DNA of 64,000 bases from Clostridium thermarum (lineage in GTDB: Bacteria > Bacillota > Clostridia > Clostridiales > Clostridiaceae). How positions within the stretch are numbered: the first letter of the stretch is position 1; every line of letters starts with the position of its first letter. Of this stretch, positions 1 through 9,630 are shown piece by piece. The notes beneath the pieces are model-generated. The model searched no databases. It was not told the DNA's origin and was given only the letters and a program-made list of their open reading frames with translations. The DNA lies in contig NZ_CP040924.1 in the NCBI RefSeq assembly GCF_006351925.1, positions 3,229,001 through 3,293,000 of the forward strand, read 5' to 3'. The position numbers were made by a program, and so were the translations under genes.

Positions 1-66
1 TATATAACTCAGCAAATGGATCCCATCTGGCTTTTCTTATCCATTTCCCTCCATGCCAAAAATATT

Positions 67-507
67 CTATTCCGCGTTTATAAGCGCAGATAGTTTTGAA
101 CAGAATTTTAGTACCGCTTCCCTATTACCCCTAGGCGCTTCCGGCCATTCATCTACTTTTACTCCCCAATATTCCCTTGGCGACCCCTTATACCTAGGTA
201 CAATATGAAAATGAAGATGAGGTATATTATGTCCTATTACAAATGAATAAACATGCTCTACCGGAAACTCTTTCATATATACAGCGCTAGTTCTCTTCAT
301 CATCCTGCCTACAGCACAGGATTCTTCGTCATTCATATCAGCTAAGCCCGGTATATGTCTCTTCACTTCTATAAAAACATAGCCAAGATAGACTTCTCCC
401 TCCCCCGGATCTAAGTGATATATTGCAACCGCCTGATCTTCATATATTTTAAAGTCACTGGCATTATTTTCTCCCTTGTGCTTTTTGCATATAAAACAAT
501 TTTCCAT
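67..507 (-). CDS. HIT-family (histidine triad) nucleotide-binding protein
   Basis: A 146-residue protein carrying the histidine triad HLHFHIVPRY near residues 95-105, the catalytic signature of HIT-family nucleotide hydrolases and transferases. The N-terminal CFIC pair (residues 4-7) is common in the Fhit/HinT-like bacterial branch and may bind zinc. The start follows a GGGGG-type ribosome binding site. It is a single gene on the minus strand, separated from the upstream spoVR operon by a strong terminator. The exact substrate (AMP-lysine, AMP-NH2 or a dinucleoside polyphosphate) cannot be read from the sequence. Confidence 0.88.
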   Translation of the reverse strand: MENCFICKKHKGENNASDFKIYEDQAVAIYHLDPGEGEVYLGYVFIEVKRHIPGLADMNDEESCAVGRMMKRTSAVYMKEFPVEHVYSFVIGHNIPHLHFHIVPRYKGSPREYWGVKVDEWPEAPRGNREAVLKFCSKLSALINAE

Positions 508-615
508 AGCTTACCCCCTAACTAACTAACTAAATTAACCAATAATGTATAATATTATAACACAAAGACTTTTTAATAGATTATCTTCCAAAATATTTAA
601 CTGAACATTCTTCAT

Positions 616-652
616 AAAAAAGAGATGTTACAATTGTAACATCTCTTTTTTT
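616..652 (-). terminator. Terminator of the prkA-yhbH-spoVR operon
   Basis: A perfect inverted repeat with 15-nt arms around AATT, flanked by A-run and T-run so it can act in both directions. It lies 30 nt past the spoVR stop. Confidence 0.9.
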
Positions 653-684
653 ATATTCTACTTATACCTAATATTCTGCTGTCC

Positions 685-2025
685 TTAACTCACTAGCACT
701 ACTTCACTGTCATACTGTTTTGTTTTCAACTTTACATTATGGCCCCAAAGCTGGGCCACATACTTTAACGTAGCCTTTGCATAGTCCATACTCAACTCTC
801 TGCCATCGTAGACATGTTCCAGTACCAGCGTTTTATCCTCCTTTGATACATCAACTACTCTTATCACCGGTACCACTCCCATTCCACAATTACTGCACAG
901 CATGTTCCTTATAAAAGTCCAGCCTGTTTCGTCGGATACTTCCTGTATTACATAGTTGCTGCCGTCCTTTACATACTGGAAGAGATTCAACTCTTCACAC
1001 AATTCCTCTGTGAGATATCTTCTTAGGAAGGAAGCATCTCTTTCCAGCTTTCTTACTTCAAAGATTTTATCTCTGCCATAGGTATTGTACAGATACTCAA
1101 ATATCTTAAAGCCTACATAATAAGGATTCAGCCATCCAAGTCCCGGAGCAATTACATCATTATGTCTTTTAATAAATTCAAGATAGAGGCTGTCGGGGAG
1201 CTTTAACTGCTTTAAGATATTATAGTGCCAGAAGCTTGCCCAGCCTTCATTCATGATTTTAGTTTCAATTTGAGGAATAAAGTAGGCAGTTTCTGTTCTC
1301 ACTATCTGTATCAGATTTCTTTCCCACTCCTCCAGTGCTCCATATTTACTGATGAAATATAATAGGTCTTCCTCCGGTTCAAGGGGAATTTTATTTATAT
1401 CCGGAAGTCCTTCCTTTACATAGGGCTTCAGAATGCTGAATTCATCTTTCTTTCTCTTGCAGGCTTCCAACATTCTCTGTCTAATTTCTTCATCCTTTAG
1501 TCTTTTTTCACCTATGACTCTGCTGGTTTGGAGCTTTATTGCATGGGCGGCATCAAGTATTTTCTCCACATTTTCATAGCCAATGCTTGGATCATTGATA
1601 TAGTCTCTCACCCTGTCTGCATGGCTCTTAAACATTTCTACAGTATAATCAGCTTTGGTACCTTCAGTAAAGAGGCGGTTATTTTTGAAAAAGTCATTAT
1701 GTCCATATACGTGGGCCATAGTTAGAATTTGGAGCAGAAGAGTATTCTCCTTCATTAGATAAGCTAAGCAAGGATCAGAATTTATTACCATTTCATAAGG
1801 AAGGCCTGTAAGATTGTATCTGTACATTGTTCTATTTTTTTCATAGGCCTTTCCAAAGCTCCAATGAGGATACCTGGAGGGCATACCTAAGTAGGCCTCA
1901 TAGGCCAACATATCCTTATAGCCTATTAGTTCAAATTCCTGGCGGTAGTAGCTAAGTCCCATAGCATCAGCCATGTCTTCAACTAGCTCATTCCACTTTT
2001 CAAGGTCTTTTATTGTATAATCCAA
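685..2025 (-). CDS. spoVR: SpoVR family sporulation protein
   Basis: A 446-residue protein that matches SpoVR along its length, including the GWASFWHY segment near residue 261 and the PYYVGFKIFEYLYN stretch. SpoVR is required for normal spore cortex formation in Bacillus; its biochemical activity is unknown. It is last in an apparent operon prkA-yhbH-spoVR, 6 nt after yhbH, a grouping conserved in many bacteria. No truncation was seen. Confidence 0.93.
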   Translation of the reverse strand: MDYTIKDLEKWNELVEDMADAMGLSYYRQEFELIGYKDMLAYEAYLGMPSRYPHWSFGKAYEKNRTMYRYNLTGLPYEMVINSDPCLAYLMKENTLLLQILTMAHVYGHNDFFKNNRLFTEGTKADYTVEMFKSHADRVRDYINDPSIGYENVEKILDAAHAIKLQTSRVIGEKRLKDEEIRQRMLEACKRKKDEFSILKPYVKEGLPDINKIPLEPEEDLLYFISKYGALEEWERNLIQIVRTETAYFIPQIETKIMNEGWASFWHYNILKQLKLPDSLYLEFIKRHNDVIAPGLGWLNPYYVGFKIFEYLYNTYGRDKIFEVRKLERDASFLRRYLTEELCEELNLFQYVKDGSNYVIQEVSDETGWTFIRNMLCSNCGMGVVPVIRVVDVSKEDKTLVLEHVYDGRELSMDYAKATLKYVAQLWGHNVKLKTKQYDSEVVLVS

Positions 2026-2031
2026 GCTGCC

Positions 2032-3204
2032 TCACCCCGCAATCTGCTTTTTAAGCATATATTTTAAGGCATTCCATAAATCCTTTTTCTGTTTAATGGT
2101 CACCGCAATAAAGTTATTTTTCTTTACTCCCTTAACAAGCTTATCCTTAATAGAGCTGGTAAAGAAACCGTTCATTATTTCTGCATATCCAAACATATTG
2201 CATACCTCCGCCAGCTTGTTGGCAGCCTCTACTGCTCTAACATTGTCCTCTGACCAGTTGTCTCCATCACTGACATAGAAGGCATAAAGGTTCCAATGGG
2301 CTGGGTTATACCTCTTTTCAATGATCTCCAGAGTCTTGTTGAGACCACTGGAGATATAGGTTCCGCCGGATTCTGCCTTGTGAAAGAACTCATACTCATT
2401 TACTTCCTTTGCGGTAGTAGTATGAGATATAAAGGCTATCTCCACATTTGTATACTTAGCCTTAATGAATTGAGAAAGTATGAAGAAGAAGGACCGTGCT
2501 AAATACTTCTTTGTAATATCCATAGAGCCCGATACGTCCATGATGCAAAATATTGCGGCATTACTCTCTCTTTTAACGGTCTTTTTTATCCTGTAATATC
2601 TTAAATCCTCATTCTTAAATGGAAATCTTTCAAGCTTTTCACTGAGTCCTGCTTCTCTTAAAGCTCTCTTTCTTCCCTGCTGCCGTTTTATTTTCTCCAT
2701 AACGGTGCGCTTTTTAGCTAACCTTGGATTTATGCCGTGTCTTTGATAGCCAGCCTTCTTCACACCGTCTTCCACCAAAACCTCAGACTGCTTTTTCTTT
2801 TTCATATCCGGAAGGTCCAAGTCTTGAATAAGATAATTCAGTACATCCTCGATTGTAATTTCTGTTTCGTATATATCCTCTCCCTCTTCATTTCCGGCAC
2901 CATTGTTTCCCTGGACTTTTCCTGCCACCTTGTCTTGGCCAATGATTTGTCCTCTCTTCTCTGTGCCATCTCCGCTGCCAACAGCAGGGTTATTTTTACC
3001 AAATATAAATTGATACTCCTTCAGTCCCCTTATGGGAATCTTTATCTTTTTATCCTTACTCTGTCCTATTATACTTTCCTCCGATAATAGGTCCCCCAGA
3101 TTCTCCTTGATAGACTTTTCTACCAGCTGTCTGTGTCTCCTTTTATCCTCCACTGCCCTGTCATGCTCTATGGGATTTAAATCATGATCCTTAAATATTG
3201 CCAT
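2032..3204 (-). CDS. yhbH: YhbH / DUF444 family protein with VWA-like fold
   Basis: 390 residues. The N-terminal third is charged and low in complexity. The C-terminal half has a von Willebrand A-like core with the MIDAS-type motif DVSGSMD near residue 223, followed by a YVSDGDNW segment. DUF444 proteins are found next to PrkA and SpoVR and are expressed during sporulation or stress in Bacillus and E. coli (YeaH). It lies 4 nt after prkA and 6 nt before spoVR, so the three are probably cotranscribed and translationally coupled. Confidence 0.92.
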   Translation of the reverse strand: MAIFKDHDLNPIEHDRAVEDKRRHRQLVEKSIKENLGDLLSEESIIGQSKDKKIKIPIRGLKEYQFIFGKNNPAVGSGDGTEKRGQIIGQDKVAGKVQGNNGAGNEEGEDIYETEITIEDVLNYLIQDLDLPDMKKKKQSEVLVEDGVKKAGYQRHGINPRLAKKRTVMEKIKRQQGRKRALREAGLSEKLERFPFKNEDLRYYRIKKTVKRESNAAIFCIMDVSGSMDITKKYLARSFFFILSQFIKAKYTNVEIAFISHTTTAKEVNEYEFFHKAESGGTYISSGLNKTLEIIEKRYNPAHWNLYAFYVSDGDNWSEDNVRAVEAANKLAEVCNMFGYAEIMNGFFTSSIKDKLVKGVKKNNFIAVTIKQKKDLWNALKYMLKKQIAG

Positions 3205-3208
3205 GGGA

Positions 3209-5131
3209 TCAATCCTTCCACAAGTTGTTAGCAGCGTATTTTAAGATTATATCACAGCAGTGGTCACAATATCCTTCGGCCTTCATTTGCTCTACCATGG
3301 AATTATACTTTTCATCCTGTTCCTTATCCCTTACTCTGGACTTAGTTACTATCCTGGACAGCTCCTTTACGGAACTTGTAAGCTTCTTTTCAATAGCTTC
3401 CTTTAGTGGTTCATAGGATTCATAATTGATCTTTCCACCATTTCTTACCACATAGAACATATAAGAGGTTACATCACTCCTAAAGCCCTTGCAGGAGCTT
3501 TCCGAAACCCCAATCTGCTCCTCAATAGACCGCATAAATTGTTCATCAGGCTGCAGTTCCTCTCCTGTAGATTTATCCTTTAATTTTGACTTATTCACAA
3601 ATGCCTCGGCATTATCAATATAGTTATCAAACAAGCTCTCTGCCTGTTCTCTGAAGCTGTGTATAAAGGCCTTGGTGATTTCCTTTTCAAGTATCTTATT
3701 ATATTCCTTCCTAATGGTATCCTGGATAAAGCCCATATATCTTTTCTTTACATCATCTGCTGCATCCAGATCTTTCACTGATTTTATCATGCTTTCCATG
3801 ATGCTCAAAGGATTTATACAATCATGCTCTGAGTTTGATATTGCGTTATCTATTGCCTTAACAATAAATCTTGTAGAGATTCCATCCATCCCCTCATTTA
3901 GACCTGCTTCTTCACGAAGTTCCATAATATCAATTCGTTTAGTAGTGCCCTTTTCCACGATTTCCTCCCCATTGTAAATCCTAAGCTTGGTAATGGGATC
4001 CACCTTGTTGGAAGGCTTTAGTCTGGTAAGTATGGCAAACATGGCTGCCATCTCAATGGTATGGGGGGCAATGTGAGCCTTGAAATTGCTCTTTCTCAGT
4101 ATCTTTTCATAGATTTTTACTTCTTCAGTCTGCTCTAAGCAGTAAGGAACTTCGATTTTTACTATTCTGTCCAGAATTGCCTCATTTGTATGATCCGACT
4201 TAAATCTGTTCCACTCAGCTTCATTTGAGTGGGCAATAATTATTCCATCGAAATAAATCATAGATCCCTTACCTGGAGAAGGAATAGATTTTTCCTGTGT
4301 AGCTGTAATAATGGTATGAAGGTATTCAACATCATTTTTGAACACTTCAATAAACTCTACCATTCCTCTATTACCAACATTAAAGGCCCCATTCAGGGAA
4401 AATACTCTTGGATCATCCTCGGAGTACATATCCATCTTTGAAATATCCACAGAACCGGTAAGGATAGAAGTGTCTTGATTGTTTGGGTCTACGGGAGGCA
4501 CAACCCCTATTCCCTTTCTTGACCTTATGGAAAAGGACGTGGTGGTTACGGGGAAGTTCTCATATTCGCCTTTGTAATCATTCAAAAGCCTATACTTACA
4601 AACCGGGCACAAGTCTCCCTCAATTTCAACTCCAAGCAGGTCCTGAAATTTTGGTCTCAGGTGCTTAGGTACTAGATGAAGTGGTTCTTCATGCATTGGG
4701 CACCCTTTTAGAGTATAAATAGGATCTGCTGACTCCAAGGCTTTCTTTAGGGCTTCCACCAGGGAAGACTTTCCTGCCCCTACAGGACCAACAAGGTACA
4801 ATACCTGCCTGGCTTCTTCCCCCTTCATGGATGCAGAGTAAAAATAATTTACTATTTTCATAAGGACTTTATCAATGCCATAAAAATCCTTTTTAAAGAA
4901 CTCGTATCTTTTTATAACTTCATTTCCGTATATCTTTCTTATCCTTTGATTTTCTTCCGGCTTTAATATTTCAAAACCTTTTTCTATTATAATATCGTAC
5001 ATCCTTTTATGCGCCAGCTTTGCAATACCAGGATTTTCCTTCACAATTTCCAGGTAATCCAGAAAAGTGCCTTCAAATTTGAATTTATTTTTGGACTCTC
5101 TGTCACTCTGGATAATATCTTTAAATCTCAT
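3209..5131 (-). CDS. prkA: PrkA family AAA serine protein kinase/protease
   Basis: 640 residues, the usual length for PrkA. The N-terminal AAA module has Walker [10 protein letters not shown] near residue 115; the C-terminal part is the PrkA-specific domain. A CPVCKYR segment near residue 178 and a second Cys-rich tail (YCDHCCDI, about residue 620) are present. PrkA acts in sporulation in Bacillus and in stress response as E. coli YeaG, where both kinase and ATP-dependent protease activity have been described. It is first in the operon with yhbH and spoVR. Upstream, a CATATATT-like box could be a sporulation sigma -10, but I could not place a convincing -35. Confidence 0.93.
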   Translation of the reverse strand: MRFKDIIQSDRESKNKFKFEGTFLDYLEIVKENPGIAKLAHKRMYDIIIEKGFEILKPEENQRIRKIYGNEVIKRYEFFKKDFYGIDKVLMKIVNYFYSASMKGEEARQVLYLVGPVGAGKSSLVEALKKALESADPIYTLKGCPMHEEPLHLVPKHLRPKFQDLLGVEIEGDLCPVCKYRLLNDYKGEYENFPVTTTSFSIRSRKGIGVVPPVDPNNQDTSILTGSVDISKMDMYSEDDPRVFSLNGAFNVGNRGMVEFIEVFKNDVEYLHTIITATQEKSIPSPGKGSMIYFDGIIIAHSNEAEWNRFKSDHTNEAILDRIVKIEVPYCLEQTEEVKIYEKILRKSNFKAHIAPHTIEMAAMFAILTRLKPSNKVDPITKLRIYNGEEIVEKGTTKRIDIMELREEAGLNEGMDGISTRFIVKAIDNAISNSEHDCINPLSIMESMIKSVKDLDAADDVKKRYMGFIQDTIRKEYNKILEKEITKAFIHSFREQAESLFDNYIDNAEAFVNKSKLKDKSTGEELQPDEQFMRSIEEQIGVSESSCKGFRSDVTSYMFYVVRNGGKINYESYEPLKEAIEKKLTSSVKELSRIVTKSRVRDKEQDEKYNSMVEQMKAEGYCDHCCDIILKYAANNLWKD

Positions 5132-5231
5132 GACAAACCTCCAATAATTGTTTGCTTATAAAAATATATGTTGAGACTAGCTATCATCATGACAACTAAT
5201 TTTATATATAAAAAATAATCAGAATTTTCTA

Positions 5232-5260
5232 TTGACTTTTCCGCTTTATCATAGTAAAAT
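5232..5260 (+). promoter_or_regulatory. Sigma-A type promoter of the trpP T-box transcript
   Basis: TTGACT (5232-5237), a 17-nt spacer, and TAAAAT (5255-5260), about 20 nt before the T-box stem I begins. Divergent from prkA. Confidence 0.8.
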
Positions 5261-5280
5261 TTATATAAATTAATAACTAT

Positions 5281-5572
5281 ATTCTGTGAAGAGGAAGAGT
5301 AGCCTTGAAGTTTAGTTTCAGAGAGTCGGGGATGGTGTAATCCCGATACGATAGCTCTTGGTGAATGGCCCTCCTAGAAGTAAATCGAAATCCTTATTTA
5401 CAAGGAGAGTAGTGGTTACCGGAAGCCAACCGTTATCTTATGGATAGGATATGTTTGTATCCGAATAGAGATGTACTTTTGTTTTATATATGCTTATAAA
5501 ATAATGGTATAATTTAGGTGGCACCGCGGAATTGTCTCCGCCCTATATAGTATAGGGCGGAGTTTTATTTTT
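5281..5572 (+). promoter_or_regulatory. Tryptophan T-box leader
   Basis: A T-box riboregulator reads tRNA charging and lets transcription continue when the cognate tRNA is uncharged. Visible parts: stem I with the AGAGAG and GGTGTAA elements, a specifier loop GAA-TGG-CC with the codon TGG (Trp) at 5366-5368, the T-box AGGTGGCACCGCGGA (5516-5530), and an intrinsic terminator with arms CTCCGCCCTATA / TATAGGGCGGAG (5536-5562) and a T-run. The T-box bulge TGGC implies a G discriminator base, which fits bacterial tRNA-Trp. The downstream gene is a tryptophan transporter, so specifier and target agree. Confidence 0.93.
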
Positions 5573-5596
5573 CAATGAATATATAAGAAAAAATAT

Positions 5597-5620
5597 AAGG
5601 AGGTGATCCCTATGACCTGA
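5597..5620 (+). other. Two-codon start-stop ORF with a perfect anti-SD match, in the trpP leader
   Basis: A 13-nt sequence AAGGAGGTGATCC (5597-5609) complementary to the 3' end of 16S rRNA is followed at good spacing by ATG ACC TGA (5612-5620). It lies after the T-box terminator and 74 nt before trpP, which has its own weaker RBS. After the TGA the frame stays open and contains a TGG codon at 5633-5635. Either a translated regulatory mini-ORF or a ribosome standby site; translation has not been shown. Confidence 0.45.
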
Positions 5621-5693
5621 ACGCTTGAATATCACTGGCGAAACTCAGCAATCATCAATAATATTATTTTGAATTGTAAAGGAGAGATTTTTA

Positions 5694-6215
5694 ATGAATA
5701 CAAGAAAATTAACTCTATCATCAATATTATTGGCCATAGGGCTTGCTCTACACTATATGATACCCGGAACCTTGGGAGCTATGAAACCTGATACCCTGCT
5801 TTCAATGATGTTTATTGCTATTTTAATTTGCGACGACTATAGAAGTTCTATAGCTATTGGTGCGGCTGCCGGTATATTAACAGCATTAACAACCACCTTT
5901 CCTGGTGGACAGGCTCCTAACGTTATAGATAAAATAATTACTGCTCAATTGGTATTTCTCCTGATTAGGGCTACGAAAAGATTTCATCATCAAGTCAGAA
6001 TGTTTGTACTGGCCATAATGGGAACCTTAATAAGCGGAACAATATTTTTATCTTCCGCCCTTGTGCTTGTTGGCCTACCCGCCGGCACTAATTTTATCGG
6101 TCTTTTCCTAGCTGTAGTACTTCCTGCTGCAGCAGTTAACACTGCACTATGCATACTTGTTTATAATATTTTACACGCTACCACAAGAAGAACTTCTTAT
6201 AACCTTAATAGATAA
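5694..6215 (+). CDS. trpP: Tryptophan transporter, TrpP (YhaG) family
   Basis: A 173-residue membrane protein with about five hydrophobic segments. It matches the Bacillus TrpP family in length and in the segments GAMKPDTLLSMMF and ALTTTFPGGQAPNVIDK (residues about 28-75). TrpP imports tryptophan at the cytoplasmic membrane. It is controlled by the upstream Trp-specific T-box, which would raise expression when tRNA-Trp is uncharged. RBS AAAGGAGAG precedes the ATG. No partner genes are adjacent. Confidence 0.9.
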   Translation: MNTRKLTLSSILLAIGLALHYMIPGTLGAMKPDTLLSMMFIAILICDDYRSSIAIGAAAGILTALTTTFPGGQAPNVIDKIITAQLVFLLIRATKRFHHQVRMFVLAIMGTLISGTIFLSSALVLVGLPAGTNFIGLFLAVVLPAAAVNTALCILVYNILHATTRRTSYNLNR

Positions 6216-6400
6216 CCGAATTATTCCAATAATAAAGGCGGTGTATATTCAAATGTCAATTATAATTTGGTATACCTGCCCTTTTCTATTGTCTTTTCTT
6301 TAATAACCTCTTCCTGTTGTTCTAATCTTTACAAGCCTCAAATTATGTGACAATATAATATTGAAGATATCTATTTTACTATACCAGGGAGGAAGCAAAA

Positions 6401-6826
6401 ATGAGGATAGCAATTATGGATGGACAAGGTGCCGGCTTGGGTAAAAGCATAATAAAAAGGCTGCGAAAAGAATTTGATAATAATATTTATATCGTTGCAC
6501 TTGGAACAAACACCATAGCTACCTCAAATATGGTACGAGCCGGCGCCAATGTTGGCATCACCGGAGCCAAGGCCATATGCTCCTTTTGTAACAGTAAAAA
6601 AGTAGAGGCCCTCATAGGTCCTATAGGCATTCTCTGCAGCGGAGCATTGGATGGTGAAATAACTGCCGAAATGTCATCAGCTATTTTCAATCTGGATTGC
6701 AAAAAGTATATACTCCCACTAAGAATGCATGAATTTTATATACCCGGAACAATAAGTCTTCAAATAAAGGATATGATTGAAGAAATAATTTGTGACCTAA
6801 AGCGCTTAGAGCAATTTATTCTATAA
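6401..6826 (+). CDS. DUF3842 family protein
   Basis: 141 residues with an N-terminal glycine-rich nucleotide-binding-like stretch IAIMDGQGAGLGKS and a CSFCNSKK pair near residue 67. It matches DUF3842, a family of unknown function found in Clostridia. An RBS GGGAGGAAG lies 8 nt before the ATG. The gene converges on the YkvA-type gene, and their stop codons overlap by 6 nt. Confidence 0.75.
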   Translation: MRIAIMDGQGAGLGKSIIKRLRKEFDNNIYIVALGTNTIATSNMVRAGANVGITGAKAICSFCNSKKVEALIGPIGILCSGALDGEITAEMSSAIFNLDCKKYILPLRMHEFYIPGTISLQIKDMIEEIICDLKRLEQFIL

Positions 6827-7201
6827 AAACCTCATCAGTATCAGCGCAATAATTATAAGCCAAATAATTAATATTACTGCTGCCGCCACCCAATTTTGCT
6901 TGCCTTCTCCCTGGGAGGCATTTTCTGCTTCTTGTCTGCATTGCCCTAAAATATCTTTGGGAATTAAGCTTACAGCAATGTATATTCCTAAAGGAATCAA
7001 TATCAAATCATCCAAATATCCTAAAACCGGTATAAAATCCGGTATAAAATCAATTGGGCTAAGTGCATATCCTATGACCATAATAGAAAATACTTTAGCA
7101 TACCAGGGCACATCTTTTCTTTTATATGCTATGTACAAGGCAGCTAACTCTTTTTTGGATCTTGTAATCAATTGTTTAACCTTTATTTTTATCTTACTCA
7201 T
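6821..7201 (-). CDS. YkvA / DUF1232 family small membrane protein
   Basis: The core YALSPIDFIPDFIPVLGYLDD is the DUF1232 signature; a second hydrophobic segment closes the protein (residues about 103-122). I place the start at the ATG at 7201 (126 residues), which has a GAGGG RBS, not the in-frame ATG 42 nt earlier, which lacks one. Function unknown; family members are small integral membrane proteins. Its 3' end overlaps the convergent DUF3842 gene. Confidence 0.8.
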   Translation of the reverse strand: MSKIKIKVKQLITRSKKELAALYIAYKRKDVPWYAKVFSIMVIGYALSPIDFIPDFIPVLGYLDDLILIPLGIYIAVSLIPKDILGQCRQEAENASQGEGKQNWVAAAVILIIWLIIIALILMRFL

Positions 7202-7407
7202 TTTTGTTCCCTCGATAATATTCGTACTTTCTATATTATACAACCAGTGTTACAGACTTAGCAACTTACAGTTTATGCAATATAATTCCAATATTAATAA
7301 TGATTATATTTAATATGTTTAAAAATTACATTGAAATTCAGTATAATACGTCATATAATCTTATATATAACGGATTTTTTGTCAAATTCCGCAACGAGGT
7401 GAAGATA

Positions 7408-9429
7408 TTGAAACAATCCATTTCTGAAAAAACAAAAAAATTACCGTCATTAAAAAAAGAGCTTACTAAGCTATTAGCTACCGCTGCACTACTGCCTTTC
7501 GTTTTAATAATTACCGCCAGCTTTTGGTCTTTGACCAAATATGTCAAATCAGACTTCAAAAACATCATCAGTGGCAATATCGCAAGGGTACATGATGCAG
7601 TAAGTAACTTATCTTCTGCGAACTCTGATTTGGTAAACTTTATATCAAAGGACCCTAATGCTATTAATCTTTTTAAAAATTCGGACAGTGCGAAATGGTT
7701 AAAAAGCAGCTTGGACAATTTTATATCAATCCACAAGAATATTACGAATGCATATGTTGGTACAACTAAAAAAGAAATGATTCTCTCTCCTGCTCAAACG
7801 CTTCCTCAGGGTTTTGACCCAACCACAAGAGATTGGTATAAAGGTGCATTAGAAAAAGATGGGGAAATTTATATTACACCGCCATACGCTGATGGGGGGA
7901 ACTATGCAGATTTAGTAATCACTTTCTCAAAAACCGTTAAGGACGATGAAGGAAACCTTGTAGGTGTAGCTGGTATTGATGTAGGTCTAAAAAAACTTAC
8001 TGAATCCTTGGCCTCCGTTAAGTTAGGACAAGATGGTTTCGCCATGGCCATCGACCGCAGTGGTACTATTATAGCTCATAAAGATGAAGCTCTTCTAGGT
8101 AAGACCAGAGCAGAACTAAGTTGGCTAAATAATATAATTGAAAATCCAGCTACTGAGTTTATTGTAGATATAGATAATGAAGAATTTATGGGCTTCAAGA
8201 ACCTTGACACTAAAACCGGGATATCGGTAATCGGACTTATTCCTGCCAAAGAAGTTCTCGGCAAGGTTTTACGAGCAATAGCACTACCTATTTTAGTGGT
8301 TATTTTTTCCTTAACCTTAGTTGTATTAATGGGAGCACTATTTAGCAAAAAATTAACCACACCAATAAAAGAGCTTGTAGGTGTACTGAATAAAGTTAAA
8401 CAGGGTGATTTCTCGGAAAAAGCTAGGGAACATAAAAGAAATAATGCCGAAATAGCAATGATAACAGCTTCCGTAAATTCCATGATAGATGATATGGTGA
8501 TTATGCTGGATAATATAAAGGGTACTTCCTCCTCTCTGAAAGAAGCTTCTGATGCCTTATTTATCATAACAAAGAATTCAAGCGCAGTCAGTGAAGAGGT
8601 TGCTAGAGCTATTCAGCAAATTGCCACAGGTTCTAATGAACAAGCTGATTCCTTAAATGAAGGAGTATCACTTTCAGAAGCTCTTGGAAAGGACGTGGAG
8701 AACTCCATTTCAATTTCTATAGAAATGACTAAAGCTACCAGTGAAGTGAAAAATTCTACGTCTGAAGGCATGAACTCTATTTCTCAATTAAAAGAAACCT
8801 TTAATAAAAATAATGAAGCTAGCATGCTGGTACTTAAGATGTCTGAGCATCTGGTTAAAAAGTCTGAAGAAATAGGTATAATTACAAATACAATTAGATC
8901 AATAACAGAACAAACAAATCTGTTAGCCTTAAATGCAAGCATAGAAGCTGCAAGAGCCGGAGAAGCCGGCAGAGGCTTTGTGGTCGTAGCTGAGGAAGTC
9001 CGAAAATTAGCAGAGCAGTCTGCAAAATCAGCTCAAGAAATATCGGACGTAATAAAAGATGTAAGCTCCAGTATTCAAAGCTTACAGCAACAGATCAATT
9101 TTACCTTCGACTTAAATCAAAAGACCGGTGAAAATGTAGAAAGTACAAGCAGAGGCTTTGATAACATAAAAAAATCCATACTGCTGCTTGAGAACAACGT
9201 AGGACAAGTTACAGATGCGCTTAACCAAATTTCTAAGAAGAAAGATGAAGTTCTCAGCCGTATAACCAATGTTGCTTCTGTAGCCCAGGAAAATGCTGCA
9301 ACAACCGAAGAAGTCAGTGCTTCGGCTGAGGAACAATCTGCAGGTATTCAGGAAGTTGTTCTTGCCTGTGAAAGACTTAATTCCTTATCTGAAAACTTAA
9401 ACAAAATAGTGGAGAAATTCCATATCTAA
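7408..9429 (+). CDS. Methyl-accepting chemotaxis protein with extracellular Cache domain
   Basis: A transmembrane receptor for chemotaxis. Order of parts: first membrane helix (about residues 20-45), double-Cache-type sensor region containing [12 protein letters not shown] and [14 protein letters not shown] segments, second helix near residues 290-312, HAMP, and a cytoplasmic signalling domain with the CheA/CheW-binding tip [21 protein letters not shown] prefer the TTG at 7408 as start (673 residues) because GAGGTG lies 6 nt upstream; an in-frame ATG at 7300 would add 36 residues without an RBS. Cache receptors of this type often bind amino acids, but the ligand cannot be assigned. No che genes are nearby. 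Confidence 0.9.
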   Translation: MKQSISEKTKKLPSLKKELTKLLATAALLPFVLIITASFWSLTKYVKSDFKNIISGNIARVHDAVSNLSSANSDLVNFISKDPNAINLFKNSDSAKWLKSSLDNFISIHKNITNAYVGTTKKEMILSPAQTLPQGFDPTTRDWYKGALEKDGEIYITPPYADGGNYADLVITFSKTVKDDEGNLVGVAGIDVGLKKLTESLASVKLGQDGFAMAIDRSGTIIAHKDEALLGKTRAELSWLNNIIENPATEFIVDIDNEEFMGFKNLDTKTGISVIGLIPAKEVLGKVLRAIALPILVVIFSLTLVVLMGALFSKKLTTPIKELVGVLNKVKQGDFSEKAREHKRNNAEIAMITASVNSMIDDMVIMLDNIKGTSSSLKEASDALFIITKNSSAVSEEVARAIQQIATGSNEQADSLNEGVSLSEALGKDVENSISISIEMTKATSEVKNSTSEGMNSISQLKETFNKNNEASMLVLKMSEHLVKKSEEIGIITNTIRSITEQTNLLALNASIEAARAGEAGRGFVVVAEEVRKLAEQSAKSAQEISDVIKDVSSSIQSLQQQINFTFDLNQKTGENVESTSRGFDNIKKSILLLENNVGQVTDALNQISKKKDEVLSRITNVASVAQENAATTEEVSASAEEQSAGIQEVVLACERLNSLSENLNKIVEKFHI

Positions 9430-9433
9430 CTTG

Positions 9434-9462
9434 AAGGTGTGTACCCTGGTGCACACCTTTCT
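9434..9462 (+). terminator. Terminator after the chemotaxis receptor gene
   Basis: Arms AAGGTGTG / CACACCTT with a 10-nt loop followed by a short T-rich tract, 5 nt past the stop codon. Confidence 0.8.
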
Positions 9463-9500
9463 TAATTGACAGTTGACAATTGCCGATGATAGCAAACAAA

Positions 9501-9525
9501 AAGAGCTAGGTTCTACCTAACTCTT
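9501..9525 (-). terminator. Terminator downstream of the NlpC/P60 gene
   Basis: An 11-bp stem (one G-U pair) with a 3-nt loop and, on the minus strand, a T-run. It lies just beyond the duplicated 3' end of the NlpC/P60 gene and overlaps the outer copy of that repeat. Confidence 0.8.
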
Positions 9526-9630
9526 CTTATTGTGATAAAGTTTTCCCTTGTCATTGGGAAAATCTTAATTACATAACTCTTCTTCCTGTAATAAAGTCTT
9601 TTCTTGTCATTGCTGATATTTTAACTACAT
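9519..9630 (-). repeat. Tandem 56-bp duplication of the NlpC/P60 gene 3' end
   Basis: Copy A (9519-9574) and copy B (9575-9630) align without gaps at 44 of 56 positions. Copy B is the last coding part of the hydrolase (VVKISAMTRKDFITGRRVM, then stop). Copy A, read in the shifted frame, still encodes VIKIFPMTRENFITIRRVR and then a stop. This looks like the surviving tail of a second, deleted paralogue rather than a simple slippage repeat. Confidence 0.85.

Noticed and set aside
1..66. Open minus-strand frame at the left window edge
   Set aside because: No start codon or RBS in the open frame and too short to identify.
5150..5200. SigE-type promoter for the prkA operon
   Set aside because: A CATATATT -10-like box is present, but the best -35 candidate is at the wrong spacing, so I do not list it.
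5597..5609. GGATCACCTCCTT on the minus strand, the 3' end of 16S rRNA
   Set aside because: The bases upstream on that strand do not match 16S rRNA, so it is a strong plus-strand Shine-Dalgarno and not an rRNA fragment.
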